A stretch of DNA of 64,000 nt, taken from assembly GCA_018340375.1 (NCBI GenBank), contig JAFFJZ010000002.1:50054001-50118000 (forward strand), read 5' to 3'. A program made the translations under genes and the position numbers. Shown one piece after another: positions 55,390 through 64,000 of the stretch (position 1 is the first letter of the stretch; each line of letters starts with the position of its first letter). The DNA is from Gonatopus flavifemur. Its lineage: Eukaryota > Arthropoda > Insecta > Hymenoptera > Dryinidae. Below the pieces are notes generated by a model. That model was not told the origin of the DNA. It saw nothing but the letters and a program-made list of their open reading frames with translations, and ran no database searches.

Positions 55390-58300
55390 GCATTTGCCAT
55401 TATAATCCTCTCCCCAGGGTTGATTCTTGATCGTAGAAGCTATTGGGCTAAAATGATGTTATCATTTTAGTGTTGCGTCATGCTGGTAACCTAGGCTCGA
55501 CTCATCTTGATGAACCTTATGGGAACCCAACACCCATTCAAACTCTCAACTGGCTTCTATCCGTTTTCCTTGATGTTCCAGCACCTTGTTTCAAACCACC
55601 CATCAAACCTCACCAAATCTCATCTAATCATTCGTCAATGAATTCGATTAATTCCTCCAGCCATGACAAGAAATGTATCGAGAGTTACATGTTATTCTAG
55701 ATATTATCAATCCTAATGGAACAATAGAATGCATATACACAATAGGAGACGACAATACATGGGACAAGGAATTCCTGTAAAAAAGACGAAGAACTAAAAA
55801 GTTACTCCCTCTTATGAATTCTGTGAGGAAATATCAAACTTTTGATGTATCGGAGGTTATTCTTTTTCTACGTCAAGCAAAAAAAAAGCTTTATCCAACT
55901 TTTTCATCAGCGTACGATGTACAGCCTATCGTACTACGGCTACTAAATTTTGTTCCTGATAAAAACTTTGAATGTTTACCGAAGTTATTTCACTTCCATA
56001 CGTACCATACGCGTATGTTACAGAATATTTGCATTTGTAGATTCAAATCAGCCCTGAATTTCAACAAAAACAGGACACGTTGATAAAAGATTATCGCAAA
56101 AATTTTCATATCTATTGTAAACTGATTTCACGGGAGAACAAAGTTCAAAATCACAATACGAGAGTGAAAGTGGATGAATTGTTCTCCACGTATTCCTCAT
56201 TTGTCTGTCATATGTTATCACATACCATTCAGAACGGTCTATTGTTGAAACTTTTATCATGCGATTCCGTGGTACGCGTGCATGTGCATTAATAATTTTC
56301 CACATGAAAGAGAGGGATTCTTATTATACGTAGATAATCAAATTTCGTTGAAATTATCGTTATCGTGAAGTTTCATCTTATAATTGACGGAGAATTATCA
56401 CGTATCGTCATATTGATTGAGGATTTTATTATATTCCGGGGAATTAACCCCTTTCACGTCATTGAAGAATTAGCTCCCGGTTCTATGGTGGATCATTATT
56501 TTGTATAGAAATTTCTCCTCTGAACAAGATCCTGATAGAATGATAATAATTCTCTGTTCGTTGCATACTAAAAACCAGAAATCTTTCATTACCATTACAC
56601 ACGAAAGGTAAGACGATACGCGCTGATACGTGCACAATGGTGAGAGGTCTTTTCTTTCATCTTTGCTCGCAAGTGGAATGAAAACCCTCGGTAAAACTAG
56701 TTGACCGGCAAAAACTAGACGTCATTCAAGGGTCGTTTGTGTAGTCGCCAGCAACAGCCGCAGCGTAACAGCGTGGCAGTAGCGTTGTAAGCGTGGGCCA
56801 ATATATGCTCTGAGAGAACCGAAGCAACAACGAGTAAACGACCAAGAGACGACGTCACCGACAGCGGTCGGCGACAGCTTGTGTATGGCAATGCTGGAAT
56901 AAGAACAGAATAAGACGGAAGTGCCATGAGAACAACCCTCCTTGCTCACTTTCAGAAAAATAAAACCAATAGAGGAATAGGGGAAAAGAAGTGCCATTCT
57001 AAATAATAATAATAAAAAAAAAGGAATATATATATATATATATATATATATTCTGGAAATCGAATCGCTCTTAATGAGCAAACACACTTCACCTTGGGAA
57101 CTAAAAAACACGTTCTTTTCTATATCGAGTGTTGCGATCCGATGTACTTTGGTTCAATTAACTGGGTGGGATTCTGAGAACTGGAGAAATGTCGTGGAAA
57201 AAATAACGAGTCGCTTGTGAAACTCGCGAATGAATCGAGAATCCTCGCGCCTAACGAACATAAATCCGATATTACACAGCTATTATCGAGTATACAAATA
57301 AATTTTCAACAACGACGATTATTTTCTCATTCCGTGATTAGAGATATCGAATAAATATCTACATTGTAACGTATTACATGGCAAACATCTGCTGTGATGT
57401 TGAAATGACATATTTAAAACACGTAGGATAAACGTTTGTAGGAAGGAAAATTCAAGGAGAATGATTGAATGTCGCAGGAAATAAGATGTATCACGAGGGA
57501 AGAAACAGATGGTGAGAAATGATAATCAGGCTTGAGTGAGGAAACGATACGTATCAGAGGAGATAACAACGGCAGGAGAGAGTGGAGCTATAAGGGGTAG
57601 ATAAGGAACAAACAAAAGAACTTAGAATAAAACCAAAAAATACGAGAGATAGAAACATAATCTAGGATGCATCAAAGTAAATGAAGTAGAATTACGTATA
57701 GGATTCTGAGAAGATAAATGAGCATCTTACGAGACTCGTCTTCTATGACTTCGGAACCCTTCGAGTATCGTGATTACCATCGGGACTGAAAATCGACTCT
57801 TTTTCATTTACATATTTTATCAGAATCAAAGGATTCAACTTTTATGTTTGATGATATCACGATCTCATCTACAGAAAATTTGGTTGGTGAAATTTTCACA
57901 TCATCCCCCAATAAAAATTCATTGAATCTAATAAGTTTAGAATCGAAAAGAAGGTATTCTTCGTCAAATACGTACGGAAGAATCTCATTTCAAGTTTGTT
58001 TCTCCCTATTCCGCGCTGTAAAGATACAGAGGCATGCTCGAATGCTTCATACAATAATGAAGTGGAATACTGGTTTGAAACTACTTCACCCAAGTACTCG
58101 TATATGGATGTGTACGTACGCGCGTGTCGATGTGTATATAACCGATCAACGCGCTACCGTATATTGGGTTCAATGTCGAGTCAACTTGACATTATCGATC
58201 GTCTCATCGACTTTCTGTGCTCAGCGCTATCTTCCACCTCGTCGGAGTTGGTTCGATACCTCGTACCAAAGCGTCGAAGAAAGTATCTATCTCTCCGGTA

Positions 58301-59569
58301 TATTACTACTTACGTGTGTCTATATTTGTGTTTGCATATCCAGGACCAAGGTTGAAAAATAGATGATATGAAGATGGTGCTCTGTATAATGTTGAGATTA
58401 CGTTTCAAGACTCTAAGAAAATACGTCAGGATGTTCGGTATATACTGAAAAAACATTCATCGAGTGGTAACAAAATTTGTATCGGATGAACTCGACTCGC
58501 CTTATATTTTCCTATATATTTCACTATCTCGTGAACTCAACTTTGTGGAAGATACAATACTGGGATAATTAGATTAAAATACTTTCCACGCATAATGTTG
58601 CAGCACAGATTATTCGAAAGTAAGAACATTCTCATGTTATTCGAACCGTCATCGTATACCTACATATATACATATATATTTCTCATGATTCGTGAATACG
58701 TAATTACTATGTGAAATTAATCAGACTATTTTATATGTACAGATACACCGCGTGTACCAAGAGTGGTACTGTGAGAATTTATAATTATTTCATACGAGCT
58801 GCCGGACTTTCTTTTTTTTTTATGGATTTACTTGTAATAGAATCTCACATTTCATACAGAAGATGAAAGAATGCTTTAGGCTGTATATTGCATAGTTAAA
58901 GATTCGCTGGTGTGTGTGTGTATGAACTGATCAGGAGAAAAGTAGCCGCTACTTGGAGCCTTGTATTTACAAACTGGAAACATGTTGGGTTCGGTTACTC
59001 TGTGAGTAGTAGAAGTAAAAGTAGTGATGGTAGTAGTAGCGGTAGTGGATCCTATCTTAGTCTCTATATGTCCTTTAATGCTCATCCGGTGCCTTCGGAC
59101 TGAAAACGAATTATAGTAATTTGCTCGCCCCACAGTTCGCTATTCTCATTAAAAATAAGTTGAGTTGCTTCATATATATTAATACACATAGTATAAGCGC
59201 ATGGAAAAATATTGAGAGCATACGATCGTAAGCTTGTATGATGAATCTTTATTATTATTATAGCAAATTACGAAATAAACGAATATGAGAAAAACAGTTT
59301 TTTTTTAATGTCAGTTTAAATCTCTTATGTAGATTCAATCGAGTGAGAACTTTGAGAATTCCAACGTAAAGAAATGTAGAATCGATTGCTGTGTTGTCCC
59401 ATAAATATAATACAGGTAAAAATTGATCATCAGCGTTGGTCCAAGCATAGCTAGACTACAAAGCATAAACTGATGTTGAAATGCTACCGTTATTTAGTTA
59501 TATTCACGAGATTATCAGCAACATCGATTCATTACAAAGCAAAAGAATGACTCTTCGGAACAACTATAT
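55390..59569. other. No gene established; GC-rich patch and (AT)n
   Basis: Mostly single-copy-looking DNA. 56715-56930 is GC-richer with GCAACAGCCGCAGCG and GACGACGTCACCGACAGC, open on the minus strand without a recognisable product; a promoter or untranslated exon is possible. 57026-57051 is an (AT)13 microsatellite. 57844-58362 has long overlapping plus frames (172 and 119 codons) with no family resemblance. 58998-59045 is rich in AGTAGTAG. Confidence 0.4.
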
Positions 59570-59850
59570 ACAGAGAAATAAATTTGTAAAATAGGCGCTG
59601 TGAATCAAGCAAATTTGGAAGCCAAAAATTAAGTTGTACACTGACTAAATCTGAATCAGTGGAATAAATATACCAACCACTGTTGAATCAGCAACTATGC
59701 ACTGATAAACTCCAATTCAATAATGTTTGGTATAATTATAACTTATTTGCAGTGGAATTTCACTGATTCAGATTCAAAGAGCACCTAACAAATAAGATCA
59801 TGGAGAATTAGTTCGTCATTTGTACTTATCAATTCTGATTCTGTCAAATA
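59570..59850. repeat. CACTGA/TCAGTG hairpin words
   Basis: 59641-59785 repeats CACTGA, AATCAGTG and CCACTG in both orientations (CTGAATCAGTGGAAT against ATTTCACTGATTCAG), with TATACCAA/TTGGTATA near the centre. No sure ends. Confidence 0.5.
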
Positions 59851-61150
59851 TTGGGAGTACAAATTAGTTCGGTCCGGTTTGAAAAGATGACTCTCGCTCT
59901 CATGAATGTTTCATAGTCACAACCGATTTCAATTGTTTCAGAGAGGTTAGACACCTGTGAATAATATTCAGTTGATATCACTCCGAGTTCCTTCTAGAAT
60001 CCCGATTTTTACTCAGTGAAGTATATCAAATTTCGTTTTAACTGAGCAGCATTTGCGGGAGGTGCTAGTTTTCTGTTTTAATTGAAAAAAAAGTGCAGCT
60101 GAAGCCCATCGAATTCTTGTGGAAGTTTATGGTGACAATGCTCCAACTGATAAATGATGTAGGGAATGGTTTCGACGTTTCAAGAATGGCGATTTCAGTG
60201 TCGAAGACAAGCTTCGCTCAGGACAACCATAAAAATTCAAAAACGAGGAATTGGAGGCTTTACTCGACGAAGATCCGAGTCAAACGCAACAGGAGCTTGC
60301 GGAATCATTAGGAGTTACGCAACAAGCAGTTTCCGTACGATTACAATCCATGGGCATGATTCAAAAGCGAGGCAATTGGGTGCCTTATGACTTGCAGCCT
60401 AGAGACATTGAACGGCGATTTTTCACTTGCGAGCAGCTGATTCAAAGACAACGAAGAAAGGGATTCTCACATCGGATTGTGACAGGAGATGAGGAATGGA
60501 TATTCTACGATAACCCCAAGAAAAGAAAATACTATGTTATGCCCGGTCCATCGTTGCCATCGACTTCAACATCGACACCAAAGAGAAATATTCATGGTTC
60601 AAAGATCATGCTGTGTATCTGTTGGGACCAAAAGGGTGTTATATACTATGAGTTGCTAAAACCTCATGATTCTATCACGGGTGATCGGTATAGGCTACAA
60701 TTGATTCGTTTGAGTCGTGCGTTACGAGAAAAATGTCCGGAATACAAGGGAAGACATGACAAAGTTATTCTTTTACACGATAACGCTCGGCCTCATGTCG
60801 CAAAAGTAGTGACAAATTATCTGGAAACGTTGAAGTGGGATATTCTATCGCACCCGCCGTACTCGCCGGACATTGCTCCTTCCGATTACTGGTCATTCCG
60901 ACAGATGCAGTACGATTTGGCAGGCCACCGGTTCACTTCGTTCGAAGAAATAAAAAATTGGCTCCTAACTTGGATCGCCTCGAAAGACAAGACGTTTTTC
61001 CGTAACGAGATTCGAAAATTACCCGAAAGATGGGAAAAAGTGATAGCCAGCGATGGACAATACTTTGATTAATTTGATAATTCATGTTCTTCTGAAATAA
61101 ACGCATCTTTAACTGTAAAAAAAACGGACCGAATTAATTTGTACTCCCAA
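59851..61150 (+). mobile_element. Mariner (Mos1-like), full length
   Basis: 1300 bp between TA pairs (59849-59850, 61151-61152). Ends TTGGGAGTACAAATTAGTTC and (reverse complement, right) TTGGGAGTACAAATTAATTC, continuing GGTCCG; one mismatch in the first 26 bp. Confidence 0.94.
60023..61072 (+). pseudogene. Mos1-like transposase; intact catalytic domain, broken N-terminus
   Basis: The expected start codon is ATA (60023). SNFVLTEQHLREVLVFCFN follows, then TGA, KKSAAEAHRILVEVYGDN, a second TGA before CREWFRRFKNGDFSVEDK, and TAA before KFKNEELEALLDEDPSQ. From there the frame is open for 273 codons to SDGQYFD and TAA at 61070-61072. It contains ESLGVTQQAVSVRLQSMGM (second helix-turn-helix), WVPYDLQPRDIERRFF, and all three catalytic Asp in HRIVTGDEEWIFYDN, LLHDNARPHVAK and YSPDIAPSDYWSF. 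Total about 350 codons, the family norm. Without a start and with three stops in the first DNA-binding part it cannot encode a working transposase. Confidence 0.94.
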
Positions 61151-61152
61151 TA

Positions 61153-61574
61153 TTTCCAAGAGGTGATGGGAATATCCTTATGAAACATCCTCAGCAGCGC
61201 GATTCACTGAACTGTCTAGGCTCTTACCAGAATCTTACCAGGCGCTAGCCGCTAGCGAGGAACTTGAAAGAACCTGGCCATTTTCCATGTAACGCTTCCT
61301 CGGAATCATATCCATTTGATGATGGTTTCTGATCAGGGAATATGCTTGCCGATATTGACTCATTGAACCCTTAATTGCGACACAGAGGTGAAATCCACCC
61401 CAGCCCCATTCTACCTCAATTTCGAGTACCTTCGTGTAAGGGCATTGAGTCCGTAGCAACATTTGTAGATAGCCGCATTAATAAAATAAGTTATAAAAAG
61501 TGATAAAAAAACTTGATAAAAACATTCACTTCCAACATGCATTTTTGTATCAAAAAATCAAATAAATTAAATTA
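61153..61574. other. No gene recognised
   Basis: Single-copy-looking. TCTTACCAGAATCTTACCAGG near 61230 gives two donor-like GGTAAGATTC/GGTAAGAG sites on the minus strand, without an exon I could support. Confidence 0.35.
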
Positions 61575-61795
61575 ATTAAATTCTTTCTAGTGGTAGACAC
61601 GAGACAAGATAAGTTGAGATGACAGAACAACATCTCATCTTGGTCTCAAAACGATGCAAATTTCAAGTCTGGTCTCGATCTCGTGTTGATCTTGCCAATC
61701 AGCAAGTTGACTTGACTTAGATTATAATCCAAGTCTTATCTTGATCTTGTCTTGTCTCGATTTCGTCTCGGCGTCGATGGTTTCAAGAAGAAGGA
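61575..61795. repeat. TCTTG/TCTCG short-word array
   Basis: Left GACACGAGACAAGATAAG words pair with right TCTTATCTTGATCTTGTCTTG words; the middle has TGGTCTCGATCTCG. A hairpin array of the same style as CTCTGAA and TTGCTG arrays. Confidence 0.55.
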
Positions 61796-61874
61796 AATTC
61801 AAAGAGCTTCGTCGAATGGTCATTTATTGGAAGCTTCAATTTTTATTTACTCGTGGATGAAGCCTATTTCGAGA

Positions 61875-62004
61875 AGTGATGGGCATTTTTGTACTCCGGT
61901 TGCATTTTGAGTGGAGAATATTTTTTTCAATGTCATATTTTACTTTGAAGACATATTTCACACAAAAGAAAAGTACTCCTGGAGTACAAAAATGCCCATC
62001 CCTG
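61875..62004. repeat. Small hairpin, GATGGGCATTTTTGTACTCC ends
   Basis: Left AGTGATGGGCATTTTTGTAC and right (reverse complement) CAGGGATGGGCATTTTTGTA pair; about 130 bp. CAGGGATGGGC resembles hAT ends but no 8-bp duplication was found. Confidence 0.6.
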
Positions 62005-62018
62005 GGTGCTATCAACTG

Positions 62019-62274
62019 CACTGAGAAAAATTATCTATTATAAATTACCAGACTCGCTAATATATTGAAGATATACTTGCATTTTAAGGTTATATACCGA
62101 ACATTCTCATCAAAAGCATCGAACTTCCTATTATAAAATGTTATCATCCTACCATTAACCCCCAGAAAGTCTGGTACTTCTGAAGAGAATGTTTGGTGTA
62201 TAACTTCAAAATACAAGTATATCCGCAATATACTAGCGAGTCTAGTAATTTATAGTAGACAATTTTTCTCCGTG
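62019..62274. repeat. CAC-ended hairpin
   Basis: Ends CACTGAGAAAAATTATCTA and (reverse complement, right) CACGGAGAAAAATTGTCTA. Arms of about 100 bp pair (TATAAATTACCAGACTCGC; GAACATTCTC). Flanks TG (62017-62018) and TA (62275-62276), so the target duplication has probably mutated. Confidence 0.82.
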
Positions 62275-62404
62275 TATATGAAGTATAAACTCCAGATTTA
62301 GGTTGTTTGATTTGGTGTTTCTTAATTCTTTAACAGGGTTGGAGGATTTCATCAAACCAGTCATAAGACTGATTACTTCACGATGACGATGATGATGATA
62401 ATTA

Positions 62405-63583
62405 CACAGTGCTACACTGGTCAGGCACTTTTCGAATGACCTAGTGCACGTTGTTGGTCTGGTCGAATATAACACAAAACCATGTTTGAAAAATTTTTTA
62501 CATCCTCAAATTTTCAAGTTATGGTCAAAAAACTGATTTTTCGGGATTTTGTACATTTGAAAATTTCTGCACGGAGAAAAAGGAATTCGCCGTGGCAGCG
62601 AAATCTACTTTTGCTGGGTTCCTTTTGCCAGAGCAGCAAATTTTTAGCTGTGGCAGCAAAAAAATTGCTGTCGTAGCTAACACGATTGCTGTTATAGCAA
62701 ATTTTTAACTAGATCAGTAAAAAATTTTGCTATTCTATATATAATACCTCGATTTGCTGCGTCAGCAAATTTTTTCTCTCCGTGTGACTCGGCCAGTTTT
62801 GGACCAATTTCAAAATTCCAAAAGGGGTTCTGAAAGGGGAATGTTGGCATTTTCGAGACATATATATGTTTTTGAGTATTGAATAGAACTTAGTGGAAAT
62901 TTTTCCTCAAGAATTTGAAATTTTCATCTTTTTTTTTCATTTTTTCTATTTCAAAAGCACTTTCGCGACTATACTTCAAGAACCAATGGTTTATCATGTA
63001 TAGTATTGGAGTGTGTTCAATTCGGTGTGGAATGAGTCGTTGTTGATCGAAATCGATCAAGAATATTGTCGGAATTATACAATTTTTTCCAAAAAAGGAA
63101 ATTTTGTTCTCATACGAAAATTGATGTGAAGTTCAATTAATAATATTCTATGCATCATGAGACGTATTATGGTATCGAATATGATGTTGACTTGTTCTAT
63201 CATCAGGCTGAGAAAAGAATCTAGGCCAAATAGGTAGAACTCAGGCTAATATAATTATAATATTATAATAATAATTTAAAGTTCTTGAAGAAAAATTTCC
63301 ACTAAGTATCCATTCAATACTCAAAATCATATATATGTCTCGAATGTGCCAACATTCCGCTTTCAGAACCCGTTTGGAATTCTGGAATTGGTCAAAAAAT
63401 GGCCGAATTAGAAATTTTCAAACGTACAAAATCCCCAAAAATCAGTTTTTTGACCATAACTCGAAAATTTGAGGGTGTAAAAAATTTTTCAAACATGGTT
63501 TTGTGTTGTATTCGACCAGACCAACAACCTACACTAGGTCATTTGAGAAGTGTCTTTGGTTTTTTCTTTTTTGTAGCACTGTG
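62405..63583. mobile_element. Long palindromic element hosting a type-B copy
   Basis: Ends CACAGTGCTACACTGG and (reverse complement, right) CACAGTGCTACAAAAAAG. Arms of nearly 500 bp pair strongly, for example GTTGTTGGTCTGGTCGAATA, AACACAAAACCATG and TCGAGACATATATATG. The left arm is interrupted by 62570-62784; the right arm keeps the uninterrupted version near 63408-63411. Confidence 0.85.
62570..62784. repeat. Type-B hairpin element
   Basis: 215 bp, ends CACGGAGAAAAAGGAATTCG and (reverse complement, right) CACGGAGAGAAAAAATTTGC; TG on both sides (62568-62569, 62785-62786). Interior GCAGCAAAAAAATTGCTG, GCTAACACGATTGCTG and TATATATAATACCTCGA are the reverse complement of the copy at 27190. Confidence 0.9.
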
Positions 63584-63888
63584 TTATTTAAGAGACTTTA
63601 TTTATTTTTCTTAATCACTTGATTGACATTTAATTGTCATAATCCGGTTGTGATATCCGATGAGACTAGAAATTTGCACATATTATACCTTGAATAATAA
63701 AATTGTAGATGAATTTAGGATTTGAATGTTGCACTTTGAAAAATTTTGGTAGTAATTTTACCAAATGTCAATGGCAACAGCATTTACGTACGCAGTATCA
63801 GTAAAATTACATGATACATAATAATATAAAAATTACCAATCACACAGACTAGTGAATTCACTCATCCATCCAAGGTAAATTTAAACAT
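63584..63888. other. No gene recognised
   Basis: AT-rich; TTTGGTAGTAATTTTACCAAA near 63750 is a short inverted repeat. Nothing else supportable. Confidence 0.4.
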
Positions 63889-64000
63889 ACAGGGTGTCCC
63901 AGAGTTCGCGGACCGGCTTTCACAGGTATATTTTGCAGTCAAAATGAAATAATTTCCGGATTGAAAAAAATTTTTTCGACGCTTAGTTTTGGAGATATGA
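63889..64000. repeat. Partial CAGGGTGTCCCAGA-ended element, cut by window
   Basis: TACAGGGTGTCCCAGAGTTC opens a sequence running off the window. The start resembles the TACTGGGTGATTCG end of the element at 43610, suggesting the same broad class. Confidence 0.55.

Noticed and set aside
56722..57111. 129-codon minus-strand frame with an IYIYIYIY segment
   Set aside because: The hydrophobic run comes from the (AT)13 microsatellite; the rest is an open GC-rich patch without recognisable protein.
57844..58362. 172-codon plus-strand frame and overlapping 119-codon frame
   Set aside because: Two overlapping frames are both open, codon use is not biased, and neither resembles a known domain. No splice or promoter support.

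Overview
This is a stretch of nuclear DNA from an insect-like eukaryote. It is AT-rich, has no bacterial-style gene packing, and carries four mariner families, hAT-like and TTAA-type DNA transposons and many hairpin elements. Hymenoptera is a reasonable guess from the mariner types, but the sequence does not prove the order. No rRNA, tRNA, CRISPR or retrotransposon reverse transcriptase was recognised.

Gene content is sparse. The best host gene lies on the minus strand with very small exons in very large introns: 45529-45570, 29131-29214 and 19648-20048 (the last encodes a long polyglutamine tract). These three join without breaking frame (splice phases 1, 1, 1, then 0). A further good exon lies at 4636-4713. 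Weaker candidates lie at 55004-55043, 28402-28451 (would end a short isoform) and 15856-15905. I do not recognise the protein. Its introns would hold almost everything else in the window.

The rest is mostly mobile DNA. Mariner relics lie at 13999-14541, 22560-23852, 37942-38996, 47077-47988, 48885-50134 and 59851-61150; all are broken. A Mutator-like transposase relic lies at 32498-33250. hAT-like elements with 8-bp target duplications lie at 24948-26408, 39493-39916 and 44439-44570. TTAA-flanked elements lie at 36841-37503 and 43873-44326.

The most striking feature is a large set of non-coding hairpin elements whose ends read CAC(G/T)G followed by a run of A. Where both ends are clear they are usually flanked by a 2-bp direct repeat (CG, TG, TA or AA). 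They differ completely inside, many being built from one short word repeated in both orientations (for example TTGCTG/CAGCAA, CTCTGAA, ATATTGCAG). They insert into one another up to four levels deep (42617-45234, 50593-51724, 52503-54498, 6214-9590), and the layers can be peeled off to recover intact hosts.
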